A stretch of DNA of 39,497 nt. Source: Actinomycetes bacterium (GTDB taxonomy: Bacteria > Actinomycetota > Acidimicrobiia > Acidimicrobiales > Acidimicrobilacustridaceae). The notes under the pieces were generated by a model. The model was not told the origin of the DNA, made no database searches, and saw nothing but the letters and a program-made list of their open reading frames with translations. Below, one piece after another: positions 26,723 through 34,876 of this stretch; position 1 is the first letter of the stretch; the number at the start of each line of letters is the position of its first letter. The position numbers were made by a program, and so were the translations under genes. The stretch lies in assembly GCA_029782025.1 (NCBI GenBank), contig JAKOVR010000064.1, positions 1 to 39,497 on the forward strand, in the 5' to 3' direction.

Positions 26723-27217
26723 CGCGCCCGACGGGTCGGGAGGCGCATCCACGGCCGAGCCCACGGCGCCGATGGCGGCGAGGTAGGCCTCGGTGGCCTC
26801 GAGCACGGCGGCCAGGTCGGTGTCGCGGACCTCGGTGCCGGCGTCGGGGAGCCCACCCGCCGCCTCGATCTGCAGGAGGACGTAGGCGAGGGTCTCGGCG
26901 TCGTCGACGATCTGGGGCGGGCCGGGCAGGGCCGCCGCCTCGATGCCCTTGTCCGGGTCCGGGGTGGTGGCCTCGCGGGCCACGCCCTTGCTCTCGTAGA
27001 AGTCCATGGCCCAGCCGATCACGGCGTGCACGTCGTCGAAGCTGAGCACCGCGGTGGCCTCGTCGGGCAGGCGGTCGGCCACCCAGGTGACCGCCTCCTC
27101 GACCGAGAACACCCGCAACGGCGGCTGCTTCGACAGCGACCCGACCACACCGCCGACCGTGACCAGTGCGATCACCACCACCGCCACCACGGCGAGGGCG
27201 ATCAGGACGGCGGCCAT
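26720..27217 (-). CDS. Single-pass membrane protein of unknown function
   Basis: A 165-aa protein with one N-terminal transmembrane helix (about residues 3-27, rich in Val/Ala/Ile) followed by a soluble, acidic domain. That domain contains VEEAVTWVADRLPDE, VHAVIGWAMDFYESKGV and EATEAYLAAIGAVG. No family is recognised. A TACACT -10 hexamer 7 nt before the ATG indicates a leaderless mRNA. It heads the three-gene unit ending in the hydrolase-fold protein. Confidence 0.72.
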   Translation of the reverse strand: MAAVLIALAVVAVVVIALVTVGGVVGSLSKQPPLRVFSVEEAVTWVADRLPDEATAVLSFDDVHAVIGWAMDFYESKGVAREATTPDPDKGIEAAALPGPPQIVDDAETLAYVLLQIEAAGGLPDAGTEVRDTDLAAVLEATEAYLAAIGAVGSAVDAPPDPSGA

Positions 27218-27224
27218 GGCCGGC

Positions 27225-27230
27225 AGTGTA
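27225..27230 (-). promoter_or_regulatory. -10 element, leaderless membrane-protein gene
   Basis: TACACT on the minus strand followed by 7 nt and the ATG at 27217. Confidence 0.55.
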
Positions 27231-27248
27231 GGAACCGGCCGGGACGCG

Positions 27249-27298
27249 GCGGAACCCGAGCCCCAACGACGTCGCCGCCGCGGGTGCTCGGGTTCCGC
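27249..27298 (-). terminator. Hairpin terminator after the acyl-CoA dehydrogenase gene
   Basis: A perfect 13-bp inverted repeat (GCGGAACCCGAGC and complement) with a 24-nt loop, between the acyl-CoA dehydrogenase stop (27326) and the next promoter on the same strand. Confidence 0.65.
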
Positions 27299-27325
27299 GC
27301 CCCCCTGTGCGAGATCAGCGCCGGC

Positions 27326-28441
27326 TCAGATGCCGATGCGCTGGGCGAGCAGCTCACGGTGATAGGTGGGATCACCGAAGAGGAGCTCGGAGCTCTTGGC
27401 CCGCTTGAAGTAGAGGTGGGCGGGGTGCTCCCAGGTGAAGCCGATGCCGCCGTGGATCTGGATGTTCTCGGCCGAGGCGTGGAAGTAGGCCTCGGAGCAG
27501 TAGGCCTTGGCCAGCGAGGCCACGGCCGGGAGCTCGTCGTTCATCTCCGCTGCGCACCAGCCGGCGTAGTAGGCGGCCGACTTGGCCGACTCGACCTCGA
27601 GGAGCATGTCGGCGCACTTGTGCTTGATGGCCTGGAACGAACCAATCGGACGGCCGAACTGCACGCGGACCTTGGCGTACTCGACGGCCATGTCGAGGCA
27701 CTTCTGCGCCCCGCCGACCTGCTCGGCGGCCAGCGCGACGGCGGCGAGGTCGAGCACGGTGGAGAGCACGTCCCAGCCCTTGCCCTCCTCGCCCACCAGG
27801 CGGGCCGGGGTGTCGGCGAAGTCGAGCTTGGCCTGCTTGCGGGTCTGGTCCATGGTGGCCAGGGCGGTGCGGGTGAGGCCGGCGGCGCCCTCGTCGACGG
27901 CGAAGAGGCTCACGCCCTTGCCGGTGCGGCCGGCCACGAGGACGAGGTTGGCGGTGTGGCCGTCGAGCACGAAGCTCTTGGTGCCGTTGAGCTTCCAGCC
28001 GTCGCCGTCGGCGGTGGCGGTGAGCTCGATGCCGGACTCGTCCCACTTGCCGTTGGGCTCGGTGAAGGCGAGGGTGGCGATGGTCTCACCCGACGCGATG
28101 CCGGGGAGGAGGTCCTTCTGGGCCGCCTCGTCACCCGACTGCAGCAGCGTGTTGGCGGCGAGCACCACGCTCGAGAAGTACGGGGCGCACAGCAGCGCCT
28201 TGCCCATCTCCTCGAGCACCACGACGAGCTCGACGTAGCCGAAGCCCTGCCCGCCGAACTCCTCGGGGATGATCAGGCTCTGCAGGCCGAGCTGCTCGGC
28301 CATCTGCTTCCACACGTCCGGATCGAAGCCCCGCTCCGTCTCCATCTGCTCGCGCACCGCGGCCTCCGGCGACTTGGCCTCGAGGAACTGGCGGACGATG
28401 TTGCGAAGCTCTTCCTGCTCCTCGCTGAAGGCGAAGTTCAC
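27326..28441 (-). CDS. Acyl-CoA dehydrogenase (FadE family)
   Basis: FAD-dependent acyl-CoA dehydrogenase, 371 aa, catalysing the first oxidation of a CoA thioester. Motifs are IPEEFGGQGFGYVELVVVLEE, LAFTEPNGKWDESG (flavin/substrate region), RVQFGRPIGSFQAIKHKCADM, and QIHGGIGFTWEHPAHLYFKRA near the C-terminus. It resembles the divergent actinobacterial FadE proteins often tied to sterol or branched-acid catabolism. Start is GTG with an AAGGGGG ribosome binding site 5 nt upstream. An operator related to that of the SDR gene at 9059 lies 72-89 bp upstream of the start, suggesting co-regulation of two beta-oxidation-type steps. Confidence 0.92.
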   Translation of the reverse strand: MNFAFSEEQEELRNIVRQFLEAKSPEAAVREQMETERGFDPDVWKQMAEQLGLQSLIIPEEFGGQGFGYVELVVVLEEMGKALLCAPYFSSVVLAANTLLQSGDEAAQKDLLPGIASGETIATLAFTEPNGKWDESGIELTATADGDGWKLNGTKSFVLDGHTANLVLVAGRTGKGVSLFAVDEGAAGLTRTALATMDQTRKQAKLDFADTPARLVGEEGKGWDVLSTVLDLAAVALAAEQVGGAQKCLDMAVEYAKVRVQFGRPIGSFQAIKHKCADMLLEVESAKSAAYYAGWCAAEMNDELPAVASLAKAYCSEAYFHASAENIQIHGGIGFTWEHPAHLYFKRAKSSELLFGDPTYHRELLAQRIGI

Positions 28442-28512
28442 GTTGGCCCCCTTGTGATCGTGACTTCCGGCCCGAGGGGGGTCCGGAGCGGGTTGGCGGT
28501 CCCATCTGTTTA

Positions 28513-28530
28513 CTAGACCGAGCGGTCAAG
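28513..28530 (-). promoter_or_regulatory. Operator upstream of acyl-CoA dehydrogenase
   Basis: CTAGACCGAGCGGTCAAG is an imperfect palindrome (7 of 9 positions symmetric). Its right half GCGGTCAAG is identical to that of the operator at 9073-9088. The same TetR-type regulator probably binds both; none of the regulator genes in this window is an obvious candidate. Confidence 0.6.
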
Positions 28531-28564
28531 TCTCCACTCGGACGGGATCCTGGCCCTCCGAGGG

Positions 28565-28570
28565 TACGGT
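28565..28570 (+). promoter_or_regulatory. -10 element, leaderless MBL gene
   Basis: TACGGT followed by 6 nt and the ATG at 28577. Confidence 0.5.
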
Positions 28571-28576
28571 GAGGGT

Positions 28577-29188
28577 ATGGCCGAGCTCCACTTCCAGGAC
28601 GAACGGGCCGAGATCCACAAGCTCGTGGTCGGCCCCGTCGACAACAACGTCTTCGTGCTCCGCTGCCGGGAGACGGGTGAGTCGGTCCTGATCGACGCCG
28701 CCAACGAGCACGAGAAGCTCCTCGAGCTCTGTCGGCGCCTCGACGTGCGCCGGGTGCTCGAGACCCACGGCCACTGGGACCACATCCAGGCCGTGCCCGA
28801 GATCCGCGACGCCGGCTACGAGGTCGGCATCACCGGCGCCGACGCGGCGATGCTGCCCAGCTACGACTTCGTGCTCGAGCACGACGCGGTGATCGAGGTC
28901 GGTCGGCTCCGGCTCCACACCATCCACACCCCAGGCCACACGCCGGGGTCGATGTGCTTCCGGCTCGAGGGCTCGCCGGTGCTGTTCTCGGGCGACACGC
29001 TCTTCCCCGGCGGGCCGGGGGCCACGAGCTACGAGGGCGGCGACTTCCCCACCATCATCGAGTCGATCGACCGGCTCCTCTTCGCTCCCCTCCCCGCCGA
29101 CACGTTGGTGCTGCCGGGCCATGGCCTCGACACCACCATCGGGGCCGAGTCCCCCCATCTGCAGGAGTGGGTCGATCGGGGTTGGTGA
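28577..29188 (+). CDS. MBL-fold hydrolase (glyoxalase II-like)
   Basis: A 203-aa metallo-beta-lactamase-fold hydrolase. The metal-binding motif is THGHWDHIQA (about 66-75), followed by TPGHTPGSMCF, FSGDTLFPGG and LPGHG, the set of His/Asp ligands for two metals. Glyoxalase II and related thioesterases share this pattern; no rhodanese or recognition domain is fused. It is divergent from the acyl-CoA dehydrogenase gene, which raises the possibility of a thioester substrate; that is inference. Confidence 0.88.
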   Translation: MAELHFQDERAEIHKLVVGPVDNNVFVLRCRETGESVLIDAANEHEKLLELCRRLDVRRVLETHGHWDHIQAVPEIRDAGYEVGITGADAAMLPSYDFVLEHDAVIEVGRLRLHTIHTPGHTPGSMCFRLEGSPVLFSGDTLFPGGPGATSYEGGDFPTIIESIDRLLFAPLPADTLVLPGHGLDTTIGAESPHLQEWVDRGW

Positions 29189-29200
29189 GCGCGGAATAGC

Positions 29201-29212
29201 TTTAGCGCTAAA
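29201..29212 (+). promoter_or_regulatory. Palindromic operator before the ABC exporter operon
   Basis: TTTAGCGCTAAA, a perfect 12-bp palindrome 15 bp upstream of the first permease start, in the 38-bp gap after the MBL gene. It is a likely repressor site overlapping the operon promoter. No regulator gene precedes it; the Rrf2 gene at the other end of the operon is one candidate. Confidence 0.5.
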
Positions 29213-29226
29213 CGGGTTGGGGCGCC

Positions 29227-30366
29227 GTGATGATCGCCATCCGTGAATTGCGACGGGCCCGCCTGCGCTTCAGCTTGTTCGCCGGAGCGGTCGGGCTGCT
29301 CGTCTACCTGATCCTCTTCCAGCAGGTGCTGCTCGGCGCGCTGCTCCAGGGGTTCACCGGCGCCCTCGAGCGCCAGTCGGGGACGGTGCTCGTGTACGGC
29401 GCCGAGGCCCGCAAGAACGTCGAGGGCAGCGTGCTCCCACCCGCCACCGTCGCCGCCGTCGCCGCGGTGCCCGGGGTGGAGGCGGCGGCGCCGCTGGGCG
29501 AGGGCACCTTCACCATCACCGCCGGCGCGCCGGGACGGGCCCCCGAGCAGGTCGACGCGACCGTGATCGGCTTCGTGCCGGACCAGCCCGGCACGCCCAC
29601 CGCCATCGTGGACGGCCGCCTGCCCGCCCGCGACGGTGAAGCGGTGGCCAGCCGGGAGGACGCGGCCAAGGGGTTCGGCCTCGGGGCCACCGTGCAGCTC
29701 GCCGCCGGCGGCGACCCCCTCACCGTGGTGGGGCTCACCGACCGCAGCCGCTTCAGCGTGGCGCCCACCCTGTGGGTCCCCTACAGCTCGTACGAGCGCC
29801 TCCGCCGCACCGTCAACCCCGACGCCACCGCCGTGTTCCCCACCCTCGTGGCGGTGCGGCCGACTGCCGGCACCGACCCGGCGACCGTGGCCAAGGCCAT
29901 CACCGCGGCCGTGCCCCGCACCGAGGCCCTCACCCGCGAGCAGGCCGCGTCCGAGGCGCCCGGGGTGGCGGCCGTCAAGCTCTCGTTCTCGATGATCCTC
30001 GGCCTGGCCTTCCTCGTCGTCACCCTGGTCATCGGCTTCTTCTTCGTGATCCTCACCACCCAGAAGGCACCGTCGCTGACCCTGCTCCGGGCCGTGGGGG
30101 CACCGTCGGGCTTCCTGGTCCGCAACCTCCTGGTGCAGGTGGCGCTGGTCGTGGGCACCGGGATCGCCCTCGGTGTCGGCCTGCTCGTCGCCTCGACGCG
30201 GGGCGGCGGCGCCCTGCCGCTCACCGTCGAACCCCGCACCGTCGCCGTCACCGCCGCCGCCCTCGCCGTGCTGGCGTTCGCCTCGGCCGCCGTCGCCATG
30301 ATCCGCATCCTGCGCATCGACCCGCACGATGTGGTCGGGCGCCCGAGCCTCGGGGGGCTGGCATGA
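29227..30366 (+). CDS. FtsX/MacB-type ABC transporter permease
   Basis: A 379-aa permease of the FtsX superfamily. One transmembrane helix is near the N-terminus (LFAGAVGLLVYLILFQQVLL), followed by a large extracytoplasmic domain (about 40-255). Three C-terminal helices cover about 257-375. This is the LolC/E or MacB-like topology used to move lipoproteins or drugs or to drive mechanical work across the envelope. Start is GTG, with an alternative ATG immediately after; GGTTGGGG is the likely ribosome binding site. It overlaps the second permease by ATGA. Confidence 0.87.
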   Translation: MMIAIRELRRARLRFSLFAGAVGLLVYLILFQQVLLGALLQGFTGALERQSGTVLVYGAEARKNVEGSVLPPATVAAVAAVPGVEAAAPLGEGTFTITAGAPGRAPEQVDATVIGFVPDQPGTPTAIVDGRLPARDGEAVASREDAAKGFGLGATVQLAAGGDPLTVVGLTDRSRFSVAPTLWVPYSSYERLRRTVNPDATAVFPTLVAVRPTAGTDPATVAKAITAAVPRTEALTREQAASEAPGVAAVKLSFSMILGLAFLVVTLVIGFFFVILTTQKAPSLTLLRAVGAPSGFLVRNLLVQVALVVGTGIALGVGLLVASTRGGGALPLTVEPRTVAVTAAALAVLAFASAAVAMIRILRIDPHDVVGRPSLGGLA

Positions 30367-31460
30367 ACCTCGGTCTCGTCGAGCTGCGACGCAAGCCCGG
30401 CCGCTTCACCGCCGCCCCCGGGGCGCTGGTGCTCATCTCGCTGCTCGTCCTCTTCCTCGGCGGTCTCCTCGACGGCCTCTTCCTGGGCTCCACCGGCGTG
30501 CTGCGGGCCCAGCCCGGCGAGCTCGTGACCTTCGGGGCCGACAGCCGCCTGTCGGTGATCCGCTCCCGCATCACCCCGGAGGTCCGGCAGGCCGTGGCCG
30601 GCGTCCCCGGCGTGGCCGAGACGGGCGGGCTGGGGCTGGCCCTCGTCGGTGCCACCCCGCCCGGCTCGACCGAGGCCCTCAGCGTGGCCGTCGTCGGCTA
30701 CGAGCTCGCCCCGGCCGGGATGGCCCCGCCACCCCCGCCCGGCGAGGGGTGGGCCGACCGCTCCCTCGAGGGCAAGGGCGTGCGCGTCGGCGACGTCCTC
30801 GCCGTGGGCATCACCAAGGTCCCGGTGCGCGTCGCCGGCTGGGTGGACGACACCAGCTTCCTGCTCCAGCCCGGCCTCTGGACCGCGCCCGACACCTGGC
30901 GAACGGTTCTGGCCGGCTCCCGGCCCGACCAGAACCTCGCCCCTGGCACCTTCCAGGCCCTCACCGTCCGGGTAACCCCGGGAAGCGACGCCGCCACGGT
31001 CGCCACCGCCGTCGACGCCGCCACCGCCAGCGCCACCCGCACGATCACGCGGGAGGAGGCGGTGCTGGCCCTGCCCGGGGTCAAGGAGCAGCAGAGCACC
31101 TTCACCGCCGTGATCGGCGTGACCCTCGCCGTGGCCGGCCTCGTCGTGGCCCTGTTCTTCGCCCTCCTCACCCTCGAGCGGGCCGGCATGTACGCCGTGT
31201 TCAAGGCCATCGGGGCCTCGACCGGGCAGGTCTTCGCTGGGGTGCTGGCCCAGGCCGTGGCCATCGCCGCCGTGTCGTTCGCCGCCGGGGTCGCCCTCGT
31301 GTTCGGCGCCCGGGCCGGCATCGGCGACGCCGTGCCCCTCACCCTCGTGCCCGGCCGCATCGTCACCACAGGCCTCGCCCTCGCCGTCACCGCCTGCGTC
31401 GGCGCCGTCGCCTCGCTCCGCCGCCTCACCCGCATCGATCCCGCCACCGCCATCGGCTGA
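30363..31460 (+). CDS. FtsX/MacB-type ABC transporter permease (second subunit)
   Basis: A 365-aa paralogue of the preceding permease with the same layout: N-terminal helix (ALVLISLLVLFLGGLLDGLFL), an extracytoplasmic domain and three C-terminal helices including FALLTLERAGMYAVFKAIGAS. The two half-transporters probably form a heterodimer with the ATPase. Start overlaps the first permease stop (ATGA). The extracellular domain carries a Pro-rich loop (GMAPPPPPGEG). Confidence 0.87.
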   Translation: MNLGLVELRRKPGRFTAAPGALVLISLLVLFLGGLLDGLFLGSTGVLRAQPGELVTFGADSRLSVIRSRITPEVRQAVAGVPGVAETGGLGLALVGATPPGSTEALSVAVVGYELAPAGMAPPPPPGEGWADRSLEGKGVRVGDVLAVGITKVPVRVAGWVDDTSFLLQPGLWTAPDTWRTVLAGSRPDQNLAPGTFQALTVRVTPGSDAATVATAVDAATASATRTITREEAVLALPGVKEQQSTFTAVIGVTLAVAGLVVALFFALLTLERAGMYAVFKAIGASTGQVFAGVLAQAVAIAAVSFAAGVALVFGARAGIGDAVPLTLVPGRIVTTGLALAVTACVGAVASLRRLTRIDPATAIG

Positions 31461-31474
31461 CCCTGGAGAACCCC

Positions 31475-32146
31475 ATGCCCGCCCTCGAGATGCTCGACGT
31501 CCGCAAGACCTACCCCTCCGGCGACGTGGAGATCGTCGCCCTCGAGCACGCCTCCCTGTCGGTGGGCACCGACGAGATCGTGGCCCTCGTGGGCCCGTCG
31601 GGCTCCGGGAAGACGACCCTCATCTCCATCGCCGGTGGCCTGCTCGGCCCGTCGAGCGGGCAGGTGCGGGTGGGCGACGAGGAGATCACCGGCTACTCGC
31701 CCAAGCAGCTCACCGAGTTCCGTCGCCGGCGGGTCGGCTTCGTGTTCCAGTCGGTCAACCTCGTGCCGTTCCTCACGGCCCTCGAGAACCTGCTCGTCGT
31801 GTCGGCCTTCAGCCGGCGGGACGGGAAGGCGGCGAAGGAGCGGGCCGAGCGCCTCTTGACCGAGCTCGGGCTGGCGGGGCGCATGGGGAACCTCCCCGGG
31901 CAGCTCTCCGGCGGTGAGCGCCAGCGCGTCGCCATCGGCCGTGCCCTGATGAACGAGCCCGAGCTCATCCTCGTCGACGAACCGACCTCCGCCCTCGACA
32001 CCGCGCTCGGCGACCAGGTGATGGAGCTGATCGTGTCGGAGGTCAAGCAGCGCGGCACGGCGGCGGTGATCGTGACCCACGACCCACGCATGACCCACTA
32101 CGCCGACCGGACCGTGGCCATCACCGACGGTCGGCTCTCCGCCTGA
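31475..32146 (+). CDS. ABC transporter ATP-binding protein (LolD/MacB type)
   Basis: A 223-aa ATPase subunit. Walker A is GPSGSGKTT (about 40-48), the Q-loop is in FVFQSVNL, the signature is LSGGERQRVAIGRAL, Walker B is ELILVDEPTSALD and the H-loop is VTHDPRM. The sequence belongs to the MacB/LolD/FtsE group that pairs with FtsX-like permeases. It completes the three-gene exporter operon. It ends directly against the convergent Rrf2 gene with no intervening base. Confidence 0.93.
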   Translation: MPALEMLDVRKTYPSGDVEIVALEHASLSVGTDEIVALVGPSGSGKTTLISIAGGLLGPSSGQVRVGDEEITGYSPKQLTEFRRRRVGFVFQSVNLVPFLTALENLLVVSAFSRRDGKAAKERAERLLTELGLAGRMGNLPGQLSGGERQRVAIGRALMNEPELILVDEPTSALDTALGDQVMELIVSEVKQRGTAAVIVTHDPRMTHYADRTVAITDGRLSA

Positions 32147-32611
32147 TCAGTGCGGGTCCCAGGCGCCTGGGTCGTCGAGGTAGGGACGCACCTTCCGCGG
32201 CAGCGACCCGGCAGCCACGTCGGCGATGGTGACGGCCTCGAGCACCCGCCGCAGCGACGCCCGCGTCGCCACCCACACGTCCTTGAGGCCCTCGGCCCCC
32301 GGCGGGTAGTCGATGGCCTCGGGCCGCTCGCCCCGGACGTTGGCCAGCGGGCCCTCGGTGGCCCGGATCACGTCGGCGATGGTGATCTCCGACGCCGGCT
32401 TGGCCAGCCAGTAGCCACCGTCGGCGCCCCGCCGGCTCCGCACCAACCCGGCCTGGCGCAGCTCGGCCAGGATGTTCTCGCAGAACCGCAGCGGGATGTC
32501 CTGCTGGTCCCGGATCTGGTCGCCCTTCACCGGCTCGGTGCCGGCGGCGGCGGCGTGGGCCAGCACCACGGCCGCCCGCACCGCGTAATCGACCTTGGCC
32601 GTGACCCGCAT
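32147..32611 (-). CDS. Rrf2-family transcriptional regulator
   Basis: A 154-aa winged-helix regulator of the Rrf2 family: MRVTAKVDYAVRAAVVLAHA, IPLRFCENILAELRQAGLVRSRRGADGGYWLAKPA with the wing GADGGY, and ITIADVIRATEG. The cysteine triad that binds Fe-S in IscR/NsrR is absent; only one Cys is present (in RFCENIL). It is therefore probably a metal-free CymR-like or other sensor. The ATG at 32611 is chosen for the normal Rrf2 N-terminus. It is divergent from the radical SAM gene and converges with the ABC operon. Confidence 0.88.
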   Translation of the reverse strand: MRVTAKVDYAVRAAVVLAHAAAAGTEPVKGDQIRDQQDIPLRFCENILAELRQAGLVRSRRGADGGYWLAKPASEITIADVIRATEGPLANVRGERPEAIDYPPGAEGLKDVWVATRASLRRVLEAVTIADVAAGSLPRKVRPYLDDPGAWDPH

Positions 32612-32660
32612 GGCCGGGATTCTTGCCGATGGCACACCCTGCCCGCGCCCCCGGCAGGGT

Positions 32661-32666
32661 TACACT
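32661..32666 (+). promoter_or_regulatory. -10 element, leaderless radical SAM gene
   Basis: TACACT followed by 7 nt and the GTG at 32674. This favours the GTG over an ATG at 32623, which would put the promoter inside the coding frame. Confidence 0.55.
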
Positions 32667-32673
32667 CCGCTCA

Positions 32674-33813
32674 GTGCGGCCGGGCTTCCACACAGCGACG
32701 GTGTTCTGGCGGCAGCGCAACGCCCTGCCCCAGGTCCTGATCCTCTTCGTCACGTCGCGCTGCAACGCCCGTTGCGACTTCTGCCTGTACTGGGATCAGA
32801 TCAACGACCCGGTGCCGCGCTCCCGGGAGCTCACGGTCGAGGAGATCGACCGGGTGGCCGCCGGGTACGGGCCGCTCCACAACCTGTCGCTCTCCGGCGG
32901 CGAGCCCTTCGTCCGCTCCGACATCGCCGGGATCTGCCAGCCCTTCATCGACCACTGCGATACCAAGATCATCGACATCCCGTCGAACTTCTGGTTCACC
33001 GACAAGATGGTCGCCTCGATGGAGGAACTGGCCGGCCGCAACCCCGAGGTCCTCATCGAGCTCCAGCTCAGCATCGACCACCTCGGCGCCGCCCACGACG
33101 AGAGCCGCAAGGTCAAGGGGCTCTTCGAGCGGGCCCAGGCCACGATGCGGGCGCTCGACCCGGTGCGCCGCGCCCATCCCAACCTGCGGGTCAAGGCCAA
33201 CATGGTCTGGCTCGAGCGCAACCGGGACGACCTCGACCGCATCGCCGAGGGCATCGCCGAGACCTTCGACATCGACCGGGTCCACCTCGCCTTCCCGAAC
33301 CAGGTGCTGCCCCCCGAGGGTGATCCCGCCGTCGCCGCCGAGCTCGAGGCCTTCCGCACCGCCCTCCTGCACCTGGCCGAGACCAACCCCGGGCCCGCCC
33401 GCGACCCGTACTCGATCGGGATCCGCGCCGCCCGCGAGGTCCAGCAGCGCATCCTGGCCCAGGCGGCCTCGGGCGAGCGGCCGCTGGGCGACGTGTGCGA
33501 GGCCGGCCGGTGGATCGCCGTGATCGACGAGAAGGGCGACGTCTTCCCGTGCGAACCCTTGTGGCAGTCGGTCGGGAACCTGCGCGACCACGACTACGAC
33601 ATGCGGGCCATCCTCACGGGCGAGGCCTACGAGGCCTTCCGGAGCGAGCGCCTGTGCAACGGCTCGTGCAACTGCACGTGGGGCGTGGCGGCCTCGGCGT
33701 CGATCGCCTCACGGCCCCGCTTCGCCCCCGAGCTCACCGCCCGGAGCGTGCGCGTGGCCCTGCGCCACCGACGCCAGTCCGTGCCGACCGCGGCTGGGGG
33801 GCATGGCCGCTGA
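32674..33813 (+). CDS. Radical SAM protein with SPASM/twitch-like C-terminus
   Basis: A 379-aa radical SAM enzyme. The 4Fe-4S motif is C-x3-C-x2-C (SRCNARCDFCLYW, near residue 30), with SLSGGEPFVRSDI for SAM binding. The C-terminal cysteines in DVCEAGRW, VFPCEPLW and RLCNGSCNCTW suggest an auxiliary cluster domain of SPASM or twitch type. The substrate is unknown; such enzymes modify peptides, sugars or cofactors. It overlaps the downstream GT2 gene by 11 nt, so the two are translationally coupled and probably act on the same product. No precursor peptide gene is obvious nearby. Confidence 0.87.
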   Translation: MRPGFHTATVFWRQRNALPQVLILFVTSRCNARCDFCLYWDQINDPVPRSRELTVEEIDRVAAGYGPLHNLSLSGGEPFVRSDIAGICQPFIDHCDTKIIDIPSNFWFTDKMVASMEELAGRNPEVLIELQLSIDHLGAAHDESRKVKGLFERAQATMRALDPVRRAHPNLRVKANMVWLERNRDDLDRIAEGIAETFDIDRVHLAFPNQVLPPEGDPAVAAELEAFRTALLHLAETNPGPARDPYSIGIRAAREVQQRILAQAASGERPLGDVCEAGRWIAVIDEKGDVFPCEPLWQSVGNLRDHDYDMRAILTGEAYEAFRSERLCNGSCNCTWGVAASASIASRPRFAPELTARSVRVALRHRRQSVPTAAGGHGR

Positions 33814-34876
33814 CCGTCCTCCGGCGCTCAGCGTCGTCATCCCCTGCACCCGCCCGTCCATGGCCCGGGCCTGCCTCGAGGGGCTGGCGGCGCAGCCCGG
33901 CGCGGCGTCGATCGAGGTGTTCGTCGTGGGCAGCGTCCGGGGCATCGACCCCCCGCCCGGCCTCGACGTCACCCTGATCGAGCATGCCGACCTGCACACG
34001 AACCGACGCCGCCAGGCCGCCATCGACCGGGCCCGGGCGCCCCTCGTCGCCCTGCTCGACGACGACACCGTCCCGCTGCCGGGGTGGCTCGAGGCCGCGC
34101 TGGCGGTGGACCCGGACGCGCGGGTCGTCCTCACCGGGCCGGAGCACACCTACCGCGACCACCCCACGGCGGCGCTGATCGAGGCGGTCACCTCCAGCGT
34201 GCTGACCGAAGGCTCCCTCGCCCACCGCGTGCGCACCCGGCGCGACGTGGGCTGGACCGAGGTCCCGTTCGCCAACGTGGTGCTCCCCCGCCGCGTCCTC
34301 GACGAAGCCGGCGGGCTCGGCCTCGACATCCCGGCCGACGCCGATGACCTCGAGTTCACCCAGCGTTGCCGCCACGTCGCCACGTTCCGCAACGAACCCG
34401 ACCTCCTCGTCATCCACGACCGCTACCCGCCCACGATCCGCCACCTCCTCCACTACCGCTGGCGGGTCCGGCGCCGGGTGGGCGAGAAGCTGATCACGCT
34501 CCCCTCGGTCTACGGCCACATCCCCCAGGCCCTCGTGCTGGCGGGGGCGCCGCCCGCCGGCCTGCTCGTCCTCGCCGTCGGCAAGCGCCGCGCCGCCCGA
34601 CTGGCCGGCGCGGCCTACGGCGCGTTGCTCGTGGCCCAAGCCGCCGTCGGCGTGCGCCGGGTCGGGTGGCGGCGGACCCCGGCCTTCGTCGGGGTGACCG
34701 TCGCCCTCCACGCCGTCAACCTCGGTGCCGTCCAGGTCGGCCTCGCCCGCGCGCTCGCAGGGCGGGCCTCCACCGGCCGGTACGACGGCCGTGACCACGA
34801 GTGGTCGGGGAGCCGGCCGGCGGCGTCAGCCGTAGGGCGCCCCGAGGGTCATCTGCAGGCTGGCGGGGCCGCGTGA
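33803..34876 (+). CDS. Family 2 glycosyltransferase
   Basis: A 357-aa GT-A-fold transferase. The N-terminus ALSVVIPCTRPSMARACL is typical of GT2, LVALLDDDTVPLPGWLEAAL carries the metal-binding DxD-type acid cluster, and DADDLEFTQR is the probable catalytic-base region. The C-terminal quarter (about 250-325) is hydrophobic with two or more membrane segments, placing the active site at the cytoplasmic membrane. Coupled by an 11-nt overlap to the radical SAM gene. Its 3' end overlaps the end of the convergent esterase gene by 51 nt. Confidence 0.88.
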   Translation: MAADRPPALSVVIPCTRPSMARACLEGLAAQPGAASIEVFVVGSVRGIDPPPGLDVTLIEHADLHTNRRRQAAIDRARAPLVALLDDDTVPLPGWLEAALAVDPDARVVLTGPEHTYRDHPTAALIEAVTSSVLTEGSLAHRVRTRRDVGWTEVPFANVVLPRRVLDEAGGLGLDIPADADDLEFTQRCRHVATFRNEPDLLVIHDRYPPTIRHLLHYRWRVRRRVGEKLITLPSVYGHIPQALVLAGAPPAGLLVLAVGKRRAARLAGAAYGALLVAQAAVGVRRVGWRRTPAFVGVTVALHAVNLGAVQVGLARALAGRASTGRYDGRDHEWSGSRPAASAVGRPEGHLQAGGAA

